A stretch of DNA of 64,000 nucleotides from Alligator mississippiensis (Eukaryota > Chordata > Crocodylia > Alligatoridae), in assembly GCF_030867095.1 (NCBI RefSeq), contig NC_081836.1, positions 31,322,338 to 31,386,337 on the forward strand, in the 5' to 3' direction. How positions within the stretch are numbered: position 1 is the stretch's first letter; each line of letters opens with the position of its first letter. Under the pieces are notes generated by a model. That model searched no databases. It was not told the DNA's origin and worked only from the letters and a program-made list of their open reading frames with translations. Shown here piece after piece: positions 11,660 through 23,156 of this stretch. A program made the position numbers and the translations under genes.

Positions 11660-12925
11660 TTGAAATGTGTGCTTAAGTTTAATTGACTTCAGTGTAATTT
11701 AAGCACTTGCATAAGTGTTTTCCTGAATGAAGGCCTAAGTGGAGGAAGAAAATTATTGCTCATTAAAGGCTTATTTTAACAACTAAAGTCCTAAATAACA
11801 AAATGTTGAATGAATGTTTATTTGAAGATGCATTGCATTTCTGGACACTTATTCCAAGAACCATAACTGGCAGCTGATAGCAGGATATTTCTGCTACAGT
11901 TTTGCAATGTTATAAGTATATTAAATGTCTGCAGTGTTGTACTTAAATCCTTAGCCAACGCTATTAGAATTCCATCTGAAAACATTTTTATCTAAACTTA
12001 AATGCTCAAGAAATTCTAGGACTAGTACACATTCTGTAGTATTTTTCCTTAGAAATGTTCAGAACTGATACACATTTAGCAAGTCTGCTAGGTTCTGGAT
12101 ATTTACTTGAGAGAGGCAGACAAAAGCAGTGATGTGTTTCAAGTGGCAACTTTGGACTCATTCTGAGTACCTCCAAAATACAGATTTGTGCAGAATAATA
12201 AAAGTGGAAAAAATTAAATTCTGCCATCTGTAACCTGCGTAAAAGTAATTAGCACCCATCTTTAAAGCTGCATGCTGAATTTGTGCTAATTGAAGTGCAG
12301 ATTTCCATCGTCTTTGGTATGTTAATTTAGACCTTCTGTACCTGTTGGGTGCCATGTGCTTTGAAGATGATTTGGTTAGGTTTCTTTAAGCAATAATGAT
12401 TGCTGGAGATTGGAGAAAACCACTTTAAATCTTCAGTCTAGTGTCTGTATGTAGGTAAAACACCACATTATTGAAGGTATTTTCGATAAAGGACCAAAAT
12501 CTAGATTTACTTGAGGTGAACTAATAAGTGGTACTCCAAATCTGGTAGTGTAATGTTGGCTGTAGCCCATAGTCAGTCTCAGAGCACAAACAGTGATCAT
12601 GTGGTATGATATTAGAAAAAACTGACTAGAACTATATCGGTTACTTTGAGACAGCTTGGAAGTAGCCACCCTACTCTGACTCCTCAGTGGGCTGTGTCGC
12701 TTTCCCATGTGGTTGTCATTCTGGGATAGAATATATGAATAGTATGATTCCGATGGCAGTAAGTACTGTGGAATTAAGTACTTGTTATCCATCATTGTTA
12801 TTTCTCCTGTGTTGGTTGCACAGTTGTGCTGAGGGTCCTACTGTGGTAGGCATTATGCATACACAGAGTAAATCCATGCTGCAGATCTCAGATGATAATC
12901 TCAGTAGACAGGGAAGTGCAAAAAG
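11660..12925. other. Unassigned AT-rich sequence
   Basis: No exon-like open frame, RNA gene or repeat family recognised. It is probably ancient non-coding DNA. Confidence 0.35.
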
Positions 12926-12929
12926 GTAC

Positions 12930-13015
12930 TAAGTTTTGCAAAGCAGATTAGTGGCAGAACCAAGATGGAGTCCAGGTCTTTTAAGTGCCCCAGACCAGTG
13001 TACTAGTCACTTGGC
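12930..13015 (-). repeat. MIR-like SINE fragment
   Basis: The order GCAAAGCAGATTAGTGGCAG, AGTCCAGGTCTTTT, then CCAGACCAGTGTACTAGTCAC mirrors the reverse complement of a tRNA-derived MIR-type SINE (box B region followed by the start). It is strongly diverged. Confidence 0.5.
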
Positions 13016-14049
13016 TGTAAAATGAGGCCCTTGTTTGGATGGATCCCATTTACCTCCCCATCCCTCTCAAGATGATGAATCACAGCACTCCGGGAGGCTA
13101 TTAGTTTTTGGTTGTTTTTTCTCAAAGATTAGGATCTCGCTGAGATTTTGTTGTTTCTATACTGAGCTGAAAGGACCATTTTCAGTTAGCGAGAAGCAGT
13201 TTCCCCCAACTAAACTGCTTTTAGCTACTGAGAACTTAATAATTCATGTTGGTTTGTCTTGGTTTCATGTAGCAGACTCCCTGGTATTCCAGACTGTGTG
13301 CTAATGAGCTCAGTTGTTATGACTGGAATGACAAATTCAAAAGCCTATGAATAGTAACTCTTTGGATATTTTCTGCATCCATTTATGATAGTTCTTGGGC
13401 ACAGCTATGCTTTCACATGCACCATGAAAGAAAACTGTCTTTTACTCAATAAAAGTAAAATGTTGAAGCTGCCTTAAAATTCTGCATTCATTCATAAGCC
13501 TATAGTAAATTGGGGTGAGATTTTCATTGCTGCCTATGGGATTTGGTCACCCATTGCCTATACATTTTAATGGGAAGTGGGAATCCTAGTACATTAGCCA
13601 ATTTAAAACTAAAATCTCAGAAGCAAAATTTTCAGATAAGCCTAAGTAATTGGAGTATTTAAAGCCATAATTTAAAGGTATATAGGGATCTAAAGGTACA
13701 GATAGGTACCTGTTCAGGAGTTTTAAAAGTACCAGAGTACCTAGCTCCTATAGCTTAGTTGCCTATACTCTTTTGAAAATCTCATGTTTTCCAGCTATAG
13801 TTCTGTATTTCTTAAATGCTGGAACTTCTAACACTTTTTCAGGACTATCATTAATAGTAGAGCTCACTGTTGGGCAGATGTACCGTACACAAGATTAAAA
13901 AAAAAACATTTTTTTCCCCTGTAGTTGAGTTATTTCTGCTTTGAGTCTCAAAGTATAGGTCCTGTACAACTGTTGTAGCATGGGCTATAATGGTGTCAGT
14001 GATATTTGAGGTTTCAAAATGTATTCAAAAGTTAGAGGAGGCATGAACA
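13016..14049. other. Unassigned; possible old repeat at 13500-13800
   Basis: Phrases such as TTGAAAATCTCA and AGATAGGTACCTG around 13620-13790 recall ancient amniote interspersed repeats, but I cannot name a family. There is no coding signal. Confidence 0.3.
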
Positions 14050-14054
14050 ATCTG

Positions 14055-14200
14055 GAGGAATGACTGGGTAGTTAGGAAGTCTTGAGTTCAAATGTTACCT
14101 CTGCTAGTCAATGATTTTACTTCAGTTAGCAGATAACTACTTGCTTTGCTTCAATGTCCCTATTTGTAAAATGCAGCTAGTGTCACCCAGATATCTCTCT
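14055..14200 (+). repeat. MIR-like SINE
   Basis: GTCTTGAGTTCAAATGTTAC (box-B-like), followed by TTCAATGTCCCTATTTGTAA and an AATGCAGCTAG tail, follows the MIR order of tRNA head and conserved CORE. It is old and diverged. Confidence 0.55.
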
Positions 14201-14654
14201 CTCAGGCTGAAATTCAGCTCTGCATAGGTGACCAGCATAGACCACCACTAAAGACTTAAACCTTTAAAATAGGACTTAAGTGATACATATCCTTCATGCT
14301 GCCTTTGTGCAATGGGGAAAATGTCACGCAGAATTAATTAGGAGTATAAGACTGGAAAAGGACCTCTTTTGTCACAGGTACTCAGAGGTTCAGAGCAGAA
14401 AAACATCTTCAAGTTTGGGGTAGCTTTAATGTGCTGGAGCTGTGTTTGTGTTGCTGATAACACAGCAGTTGCCACTGTTAGGGAATTGATCTGTGCGCAA
14501 AATATGAACAATACCATTCACTTTATAGGCCACAAAACATTTTTCTCTCTTTGGCAAGGAGCTTATAATCACATTTCTTTTCTACTTAGTACTTTCTTGA
14601 ACAAAGAGTTAAGAACAAAAAAAATACAAAGTTTTAGGCATTGCCTTTTCTTGA
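14201..14654. other. Unassigned spacer
   Basis: A 116-codon open frame (14369-14719) lacks any recognisable motif and overlaps a repeat, so I do not call it a gene. Confidence 0.35.
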
Positions 14655-14720
14655 GCTCTCTAAAAATAAAAGGGCAAGCTTTCAAGATACAGTCTATTCA
14701 TCAGGCTGCAAGAAAATAGA
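14655..14720 (-). repeat. Partial copy of the GATATCTTTTATT repeat (distal part)
   Basis: GGCAAGCTTTCAAGATACAG followed by TCATCAGGCTGCAAG is the inverse of the part at 59515 (CCTGACGAAGGG ... GAAAGCTTGC). Only the distal end of the family is present. Confidence 0.4.
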
Positions 14721-14964
14721 GCAACATGGGGCAGAAAACGTAGTGGCAAGGTTTGGTTTTTTAGCCTTGATTGAATTCAGAATGCAGTGATCAAAGGAGA
14801 ACTGGGAAGAAAAAATATATAAACGTAGTAATGTGTGGATTGATGTTTCTTTGCTTTACAGTTCTGTCCAGATAACAGTGACTGGATATCTACATTAAAA
14901 CCAGATAAAAGGACCAGCGTACAATTAGGGATGGATGTGCTTAATATTATAGGAAGGATGTTTT

Positions 14965-15150
14965 AGTGAGAGGATGTCCCGGTGATTAGGCTACTTGCTT
15001 GGGTCTCATAAAGCTAGAGTTCAATTTGCTGCTGTGCCCCAGACTCCCTGCATGATCTTGAGCAAGTCATTGGAGTCCCTTCATGCCTCAGTTCTCCATC
15101 TGCAAGTTGAGGTAACTTCACTTTCTTTACATGGGTATTTTCTACATAGT
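14965..15150 (+). repeat. MIR-like SINE
   Basis: This is the clearest MIR-type copy in the window. A tRNA-like head (GGTGATTAGGCTACTTGCTT), box-B-like AGAGTTCAATTTGCTGCTG, CTTGAGCAAGTCATTGGAGT and CCTCAGTTCTCCATCTGCAA appear in the canonical order. Confidence 0.7.
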
Positions 15151-15652
15151 ACTTTCTTGAACAACTGTTTCCTTCACAAGGAACGTATCTGTGGGAACAA
15201 ATATGTTAAAGTCTTATTTATTCAGATAAGAGGCCTGGGTTCCATATAAATACCTTGGATAGAAAACAGCCCTACCATATATTTCTCCATTTTTAGAATC
15301 AAACTTTTCTCTGAAAGTGGAGGGAGGTTTGGTCTGCCAGGTGAGCTGCTGAGTTCCCACAAGAGCAATTCTACTGCACAATGGGAAAATCCACTCACTT
15401 TTTGAGATGACAGATTGGAACCAATAGGTTCAGGATAGTTTAATAAAAAACCTGGCTCTAGATACTGCTTTCTTTCTTTGTGAAAGACATGCTTTTACTG
15501 CCTGCCCTTTAATGTCTTCTTGATGCTACAGGGAGAACATTGAACTGGATAGATCTAGAATAATCTATCACCTGTTCATTACCATGTCTTGCATCCAGCA
15601 TTATTGATTTAGGATGCCATAGGAAACATCTCCAACCATTCAGTTCAACAGC
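15151..15652. other. Unassigned spacer
   Basis: Nothing recognisable was seen. Confidence 0.35.
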
Positions 15653-15660
15653 TATTAATG

Positions 15661-17992
15661 CAGAGGCAGTCATTTATTTCGGCTCCAGGGTCGCTTAACA
15701 AGTTTTGGTGAACTGTCGAGGGCCACAAGGATAGTCCTACCCCTAGACGAGCACCCTGCTCCCTAGTTCCCATCTTGGTACTAGAAGTCCTGCCCCCAAC
15801 CTCTGACTTTTGCCACTGGAAGTCCCTCCCCTTGCCCCTGGAGGTACTCCTTTTGGGATGAGGGTTTGCCATCTTAGAACCAGAACCCCCCCCCCATTAT
15901 ATACTAAAAATCAGACATCCATAATAATATATTTTAATTAAATTTTTAAACATGTCCTGATTTCTGTGTTTGTGCTATATATATATAAAAGGGATTGCAT
16001 AATGGATCAAAATGAAGTATATTGAGTGGAGTGTGGAGGGGTGTCGGGGGGAATGGGTGCATGGGTGTGGGGTTTGTGCATGAGTGGGTGGGTGGGTGTG
16101 GGTGCATGAGTGGGTGGGTATGGGGGATTTGTGTGGATGTGTGGATGGTTGGGTATGGGGTTTGTGGGGGGCTGTGGGGTGTGTGGAGGGGGAGGGTGGG
16201 TGGGGATTTGTGTGTGGGTGCATGTGAGTGATGGGGTGTGTGCGTGAAGTAGTGAGCGGGGCTCCCTCCAGAGGTGCACTGGTGTGTGTGTGGGTACAAT
16301 ATTTGTGGGGGGGTGGTGATTGTGTGTGGGGGAGGGTGTGGTCATGGGGCTTGCAGGGGAGGGTTTGAGGGTATGTGCAGTGTTTATGGGAGCCTCCCTG
16401 CACATGGCCTCCTAAGCTGGTCAGCACCCACCCCTGTCCTGCAACAGTCCAGAGCCCACACTTCCTGCAGAACCTCCTTGTTGCTGCCACAGTGTGCAGC
16501 CCCAGTGTGTACCCCATGCCCACTCCACACCACCCAGCCATGGTGTGTTCTGCTACCCCTGGGCATTCAGTGGACCTGGGGCAGCTCCTTCTAGCTGCTG
16601 CTGCTGCTGCTGCTGCCCCCAGCCCTGCAGTAGCAGTGGGGACCAGTGCCCTCAGCCCTGACCCCATGTGCCCCATGCTGGCTCTGGGCTCACTCATCTG
16701 GGCTGAGCAGCAGCTGCGGTGGTGGGGGTGCTGGGCAGAAACTGTTGTTCAGCTCAGGGCAAAATGGACCCTTCCCCCTTGCTACTGCCAGGCAGTTTTT
16801 GGTGCCCTTGGAGTTTTTGCTCTGCTTGGAGCCCTTGCCAGGCTGCAGTGCGGCTCTGCCACCGCTAGCTCTGGGCTGCCTCTTCACTGTCACTGCTGTC
16901 ATGCAGGGCAGCCCAGAGGCAGTGGACATGCAAGGCAGCCCCGCCTGGGCTCCAGGTGGCTGAACCAAGAAGCACTGGCGAGGGGAGGGCCGCTTTCCCC
17001 CTGTTCTGAGCAGCAATTTGTCCAGTGCTGCTGCTGCTGGGCCCAGATGGGGAGCCTGGAGCTGGCATGAGGGGCACGGGGTTGGGCCTGAGCACACTGG
17101 TCCCTGCCTGTACCATGGGGCTGGGGCCAGTGGCAGCAGCAAAAGAGATGCTGCAGCCTAGGCTGCCTAGAAATGCAGTCACGCTGTGGAGCTGTCCCAG
17201 CCCTGCTGCGTGCCCAGGACAGCAACAGCTGGGTGGGAGCACAGGGCTTGTGCTGGTGCTCTGGAGCCAGTGCTGCCGAGGCCCAGAGCGGGGCGGCAGG
17301 AGCATGGAGTGTGGGCTGGCAGGGCCTCTATGGAGCTGGGCCGGGCTGCAGCAGAAGGGAAAGGGGGGAGCTGGCCCAGGCCCTGCAGAGCTTCTGCTGC
17401 TCCACCCTGGGCCCCTGCTGGTCCTGGCTCTGGTGCACTGGTGTGGACCCTGTGCTCTCACCCAGCTGTTGCTGTGCTCTGTGCGCCCTCTTGCTGCCCC
17501 TTCCCCCTGCCTGCTGCAGCCATTTCCCAGCTTTCCTGCCTGTCACTCCTGCCACTCCTTTCCACCCCTGCACCGGTCCCTCCAGCACCATGTGGTTCCT
17601 GACTGCAGTGCTGGGACCACAGAAGCTGGCCTGGTCCAACCCGGTCCAACACTAGGGACTGGGGTGATTGCCCATAGTCCTCTGCTGCCTCCTTCCTCCC
17701 CCCTCTTCTTATCTGAGCTTCCCTCTCCAGCAGAGGGAGGATGAAACAGCTTTAGGCTCCCAGGCCAAAAACCTTTGTCAGGCTGGGGCTTCTGGCTGGG
17801 GGGGCGGAGTCAGCCTGACCTTTTTTCTGCAGTGGCTTGGTCCTGCTAGCAGTCTCCCCTAGGTCCTACTGTCCCTGGCTCCTGTCATCTTTGACAGGCA
17901 GCCAGGGGCAGAAAAATATTAATTTTCTACATTTTTAGGAGCTCTGCAGGCCAAATAGAATGGCCTGGTGGGCTGTATTTTGCCCACCTCTG
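15661..17992. mobile_element. Long hAT-like DNA transposon (family C), GC-rich interior
   Basis: The left end (CAGAGGCAGTCATTTATTT) and right end (TTTTGCCCACCTCTG) align with the two ends of the 187-bp MITE at 29241. Shared subterminal stretches include GGGxCGCTTA, AAGTTTTG, TCGAGGGCC, GACAGGCAGCCAGGGG and AGAATGGCCTGGTGGGC. The flanks TATTAATG (15653-15660) and TATTCATA (17993-18000) are 8-mers with six matches. The interior is a G-rich block on the plus strand (16020-16370), a CTG run near 16593 and a GC-rich block to 17750. Long open frames there (up to 240 codons) show only low-complexity composition and no transposase motif. Confidence 0.65.
16020..16375 (+). repeat. G/T-rich low-complexity block with a G-quadruplex motif
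   Basis: The plus strand is almost devoid of C and is built from degenerate GGGTGxGTG words. Bases 16085-16102 hold four GGG runs separated by one or two bases, a textbook G-quadruplex pattern. The minus strand accordingly encodes artefactual His/Pro/Thr-rich frames. Confidence 0.8.
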
Positions 17993-18000
17993 TATTCATA

Positions 18001-19185
18001 GATCTATCATTTATGAATTTGTCTAGTCCCTTTTTGAACCGAGCTATGGTATCTGTCTCTAGCACTTCCTTTGGCAGTGAATTCCACAAACTAACTACAC
18101 CCTGTGTAATAAAGTACTTTCTCTTGTTAGTTTTAACCTATCTCCTACTCTTTTCAGACCCCTCATTCTAGTATTCTGGGACTTTGTGAACAACAGTTCC
18201 CCGTTCATTTGGTCCATACCCTTCATGATTTTATATTATTGTAGTCCCTGCAACCTTCTGCTTTCTAAATTGAAGAGTTTTTTAGTCTCTACTTGTATAG
18301 CAACAGTTTCATACCCATACTCATTTTGGTTGCCCTTCTCTGTATCTTTTCCAGTTGTACTACATCCTTTTTGAGATGAGGAGACCAGAACTGCACACAG
18401 TATTCAAGATGTGGGCAAACCATAGATTTGTTTAATGTCATGATAATGTTCTCCATTTTGTTTTCTATTTCCTTCTCAATAGAGGTACACTGATACATCA
18501 GTCCATATTGTATTGGCACTGATAAAAGGAAAATTGACATTATCAGCAATTGGCCTTTTTCAGCTGATGTGGCTGATAATTTTGCTGATAAATGCTGTGT
18601 GTGTGGGTGCAGCTCAGCAGCTTGGAGAGCAGCATCTGAGTGACAAGTCTGTGGGGAGGAAGCAAGATAAGCATCCAAGGTCTCTTTCCTGAGTTATAAA
18701 GCTAGTTCAAAACCTAGCTTTGCTTTTGTAAAGTTGAGGTTATTTTTCCCCAGGTGCATTACCTTGCATTTGTGAACAACCTGGTCCAACCCTAGTTCAT
18801 CTGCCATTTTTTTGCCCATTCAGTTTGTTGAGATCTTTTTGAAGCTCCTCTCCATCAGCTTAGGTCTTGACCACCTCAAATAATTTGGTATTATCTGCAA
18901 AGTTGGAGATTTCACTGTGCACCCCCATTTGCACGTCATGGATGAAAATGTTGAACAAAATTTGACCCAGCAGAAATCCCTGCAGTACCCAACTTTTGAC
19001 CTCCCTGAAAAATGACCTGTTACTTATCTTTTAACAAGTTCTTTGTCCATGAAACAACCTTCCTTCTAATTCTGTGGTAATGAAGTTTTTTTAAGAGCCT
19101 TTGATGAGGGACCTTGCCAATAGCTTTTTGAAAGTCCAAAATATTTTGTCAACTGGATCACTTTTATCCATGTGCTTGTTGATAG
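18001..19185 (-). mobile_element. Old CR1 LINE fragment, interrupted by a DNA element
   Basis: On the minus strand the peptide PHLEYCVQFWSPHLKKDVVQ and then LEKIQRRATKM is readable near 18300-18420. The rest matches the CR1 RT C-terminus and 3' region only at nucleotide level. It is far more diverged than the copies at 24506 and 30815, so it represents an older subfamily. Bases 18480 to about 18670 are a later insertion, and the hAT-like element at 15661-17992 abuts its 3' end. Confidence 0.8.
18480..18671 (-). mobile_element. Short hAT-like piece (family B) inside CR1
   Basis: TAGAGGTACACTGATACATC, then GTCCATATTGTATTGGCACTG, matches the inverted right end of the 882-bp element at 49939-50820. 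CR1 sequence resumes at about 18672 (CCAAGGTCTCTTTCC). The far terminus and TSD are not clear, so the copy is probably truncated. Confidence 0.6.
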
Positions 19186-19379
19186 CCATGTTCCATGAAT
19201 ATTCTGTATTTTTCTACTTTCTTGTTGGAATTTGTTCATTATAATTTCTAATTAGAGGATGCAACCTAGCTCTAAGCACCATTGTGCTCTGACCACAATA
19301 ACCCAGGCAAATTATGGGTCGTTCTACCTGGGTGACCATGTGAATCTTCAGGTGCATGAAGACCCACCAAATATTGCTG

Positions 19380-19500
19380 GCAGGATTGAATGGCTTGACC
19401 AAAGCCATATAGGGAATCCATACCAAAAGCAGGAATTAAATCTCTATCCTCTGAATCCCAGTACAGCGTCTCCTGCATAAGATGAAACTGCTGTTTTAAC
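19380..19500 (-). repeat. MIR-like SINE
   Basis: GGCTTGACCAAAGCCATATA, then AGCAGGAATTAAATCTCTAT and CTGAATCCCAGTACAGCGTC, follows the reverse-strand order of a MIR-type SINE (CORE, box B, box A). Confidence 0.6.
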
Positions 19501-19811
19501 ATACCATATATTCAGATACACTTTGTACCTATGAGGTACATTAATCATAAACAATGTTCGATCCAGTCTAAGCAGGTAAAATTTCACTGACAAAAGTGCT
19601 TATTATGACCACGCTCTTTAATTAAATGTAAATACTTGCCTTACATCTGTATGGTGTTTTTCATCTTCTCAGCCTTTACTCAAACATACATACATTCAAT
19701 TAGCAGACATACTGACTCTCATCTACTCATGTGCAAAGTGTTATGTACCAGTATATAAGCAAAGGTCATCAAGGTTGGGAATACAGCTTGCAGAAATCAC
19801 CTCTCTGGCCT
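19501..19811. other. Unassigned spacer
   Basis: Nothing recognisable was seen. Confidence 0.35.
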
Positions 19812-19816
19812 TTCAG

Positions 19817-20320
19817 GCTAGGGATAGAAATTATACGTATACCGATATAAGTGATCGGAAACCAGTTCAAATCTGTAACGCAACAGAAGTTCAGTGCACA
19901 GAAACCACTTTCAAAATGGCCAAAAACTGGTTTAAGATAAAGCTGGATGGACGTAGTATCAGACTTAACTGATTTAGGTTAAATTGGTTTATGGAACTTC
20001 TGTCCCAGATCCACTCCAGATTCAAGTTAACTCATAGCTTTGCACCATGCCTACAAATCCCCCTGCCCCCCCCCTCCGCCCCCCAACAACCTCACAGGTG
20101 GGTAGGCTAGCTTTGGCCCAAGTTGTCAGCAGGCAGGTAAGCTCTAGAACCCCCCCCCCCCCAGCTTCTGGCCTGGGCCACTGCAGGCAAGTGGCTGCAT
20201 CCCCAGAATCAAAAGTGAATGTCTGTTCACTTGCTTATTGGTTTAATCTATGCAGCTTAGAATAACTTGTGATGACTGAATCAATTCAGCCTCAGGTTTT
20301 TGTGACTGTGTGTATTTAGC
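19817..20320 (-). mobile_element. DNA element with GCTA termini (family F), short copy
   Basis: This is the inverted counterpart of the copies at 23157 and 35122. It begins GCTAGGGATAGAA and ends GACTGTGTGTATTTAGC. Flanks TTCAG (19812-19816) and CTCAG (20321-20325) suggest a 5-bp TSD. The first 180 bp hold repeated AAACCAGTTT/AAACTGGTTT words. The interior contains a 13-base C run (20150-20162). The superfamily is not assigned. Confidence 0.6.
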
Positions 20321-20329
20321 CTCAGAAAT

Positions 20330-21456
20330 AGTTCCCTACAACTGATTAGGTAGCAAAATGAAATTGTAAGAGAATCTATGCAGACAAAAATGTAGATACC
20401 TTGATTCATGTCTTGCAAACATAGATATCTATGTACTACTCCTCCCTTTGTACTGTTACATTAAGTGCGTGGCTAAGCACTTGCAGGAATAATTCCCTAG
20501 ATTGGAGTTTAGGGACAGGGATGCTGGGACTTCTGTTTTTATTTGTTGTTTGTTTTGGGTTAACACCATTGTTTTTCAAATAACAGAATTAAATTTTACA
20601 TTAGCACAATCAAATCTGGTTTACCCTAGCTTATTCAAAAGGAAAAAAAAACAACTCAGAGAAATACACAAACCTGAAAGTGACAACATAGATCACATAA
20701 ATATTAAGCATTAAATATTATTTCTTAGTGGCATAAAATAATTTTGAATAGTCAAATATTTCAAATGCTTAGTCATAAAGATAATTCTTAAATTGTAAAT
20801 ATTCTTTAATCATGAAGATCACCATAAAAACAAGTTCATTATTACCAACAAGGCAGAGTAATCAAAGCCTAACAGAACTGGCTTTCTCTGAGTAGAAGGC
20901 ACACAGGACAGTTCAGTTCAGTTCAGTTACTAGGTAACCTTCTATGACCCAGTCTTGGGCAAATCACTTAGGGGTCTCAGAACTTGTGGGGAATTTTCTG
21001 GTGACAGGTGAGTTTGTCAGAAACTGCCCATTAATTAAAACAGGCACCAACATATTTTGCAGAAACATATCAGTTTCAAACAACTTTTATCACAACCCAG
21101 GCAGTTTTCTTTTACTTCCTGGTTGCATCGTTTCAATTTTAGGTAACTGTGAAATTGACAGACTTCACTAGCAGCTGCCAGAATCCCCAGGGAGTACGTA
21201 TCAATTTAGAAAACCCATCTGTTATTTCCAATTTTTTTTCCAAGAGTCTCAGTTTCATGAGAAATTTTGAGAAAAATGAGTTAAAAAAAAACAAGTATAA
21301 GAATTCTGAAGTTCTACATGCTCTCTTAAGGTAAAAGTTTCAAGGGTGCCTCTGGGCCAGCTTTTTATGGGTACCCAAAGATGGAAATAGGCACATAATG
21401 GGACTTTCAAAAGTGGTAGTCTTGGCATTTGCCTGTATCTAAATGCCTTTAAAAGT
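20330..21456. other. Unassigned AT-rich sequence
   Basis: No gene seen. A short CAGTT run of four units lies near 20910-20929; the rest looks unique. Confidence 0.35.
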
Positions 21457-21458
21457 TT

Positions 21459-21758
21459 GGCCCAGAAGTACTTCTGGTCTGCTTCTGGGTTCACCACCAA
21501 GCATGTGGAGGGCCCCCCTCGCAGTCCTGTGGGAAACTCTATGCCCTCCAGCATTGCAGAGTTTGCAAGCTGCACTGGTACCTTGAGGTATGTAGAAAAA
21601 ACATTTAAAGCTGTGTCTATGTCCAAATCACTGATTCTCCAAATCAGCATCGAACCTTCCGATTCAGATTCACCTGAATTGAGCTGAATCGAATCACTTT
21701 CCCTGATTTGGGCCAAATCCAAATCTGAATTGAATTGGGCCCACTTCACACACCCTTA
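21459..21758 (-). mobile_element. hAT-like family A, truncated copy
   Basis: The right edge, reverse-complemented, begins TAAGGGTGTGTGAAGTGGGC, matching the left terminus of the 9317 element. Inward it carries the shared GAATTGAATT and GATTCAGATTC words, AAAGCTGTGTCTATGTCC and AGAAGTACTTCTGG. The opposite terminus is missing. This copy reads through the site where the 9317 copy has its 949-bp insertion. Confidence 0.7.
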
Positions 21759-21759
21759 G

Positions 21760-22870
21760 TGCTTATGTGTTTAAGTCTCATGTTAGGCTCATGGGATGTA
21801 GAATTCTAAGGCACTTAATCTGTTTAAATATAGGAAATAGCTTATACTCCAGTACCATCTTAATAAGCCGTATTCATTTTGATGGTGTGATGAAAACTTA
21901 ATTGTTGGGGCTAGCTTTCTGCAGAAGGACAGAATAAACCCATATACAAAACTGTTGATTTAGATAGATTTGCAGTAGCAGAGTTGTGTGAAGTGGCACC
22001 AGTGTAGTTCAAATACCGTTTTTAATAAAATCATTAACTGAAGCAGAAGGGGCAAATGACTTATTTAAGGCTACACAGGAAAGTCATTTTAAAACTCTGG
22101 AGATCCTGACTTTTAGCTCCTATACTTAGATAGATGGGTCATGTTAGAAATCTTGTAAGTTGTTCTGAAAAATCTTGTACCTAATTCTGGGAAGAGTGTT
22201 GAAAGACTGAGCTAGGCACAACAGTGTGGGAGTAATTTCCATTTTTGGTAAATTAATCCTCTCAAACCATGAAATAAAAAGATCAGAGCATGATGTTGAG
22301 TCTCATTTTATACTTTCAATTACCATGAGATAATTATTTTCTTTTAAGTCTTGGAGGGACTACATGATCTGAATGCCCATGTATCTATCACGTTTACTTG
22401 CTGTGCTACAAACAGAGTGGAGCATAGATATGTCCATTGGAATTTAACTGTGTGACACCTGGGCTTTTCCAACAAGTCATCAAGGGCCCACGAGGACAAT
22501 TTTGGGGCAAGGGGAAGTGCTTCTGTCCTAGAATTTTTGACACACAGGGCTTTGTAAGGTCTGCATAAAACAAGATTGTTTGAATTTCTGCTGCGGGAGA
22601 GTTGTAAATATGGAGACTGTAGCAAGAGACTTGAAAGTGATTCAGTGCTAAGCAATCACCAGAGTCACATTCTTATTTTAACACTTCTGCCTCTGTGTTT
22701 GTGTGCGAGAGACTAATTCACAAACAGGGTAGTTACCAAAGTCACCAGACAGTGGTAGCTAAAATATCCAGTGGGTGTGTTTATGTATGTGTGTGCAACT
22801 GTGGATAGTGCGTATAGCTGTGTGTATTCCAAAATAAAAAAGGGCTTAGTCAGTCTGTCTGGCTGTCTGT
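21760..22870. other. Unassigned; possible MIR-like remnant at 22030-22130
   Basis: GAAGCAGAAGGGGCAAATGA and GGCTACACAGGAAAGTCAT near 22040-22090 weakly resemble a reverse MIR core. The remainder is unassigned, with TG-rich words at 22765-22830. Confidence 0.3.
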
Positions 22871-22932
22871 AATGCTCTTGGAGCACTCTGACTGGTTACT
22901 GAAACAACCAATCAGAGTGCTCCAAGAGCATT
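22871..22932. repeat. Long perfect-type hairpin (27-bp inverted repeat)
   Basis: The left arm 22871-22897 (AATGCTCTTGGAGCACTC...) and right arm 22906-22932 are reverse complements over 27 bases with one mismatch, around an 8-base loop. The inner arms carry CTGGTT and AACCAAT. It may be the end-to-end termini of a foldback MITE. Confidence 0.85.
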
Positions 22933-23156
22933 CTGGACAGGAGGCAGTGGTGGTGGCATGCTACCATGATGGTGGGGACAGAGGGGGGGGAAGGCCAGCA
23001 GTGCTGGTCTTGCTCCCCCACCCCCTGGCCCTGCTCCATGGAGGCAGCAGCAATGGAGAGGATGGACTGGGAGGGGAGGTGCTCCATTCCCCTCTCCCCC
23101 CCCCCAACAGGCAATTGGCTAGTATGTATATATAAAGCAGATTTGATCACGTCTGG

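Noticed and set aside
15975-17744. Long open frames up to about 240 codons on both strands
   Set aside because: Overlapping frames in several phases, His/Pro/Thr- or Ala/Leu/Gly-rich, inside a GC-rich transposon interior. No domain motif; composition lowers stop frequency.
22976-23109. CpG-island-like GC-rich block near the hairpin as a promoter
   Set aside because: Very few CpG dinucleotides; it is G-run and CTCC-type low complexity next to a repeat element, with no gene nearby.
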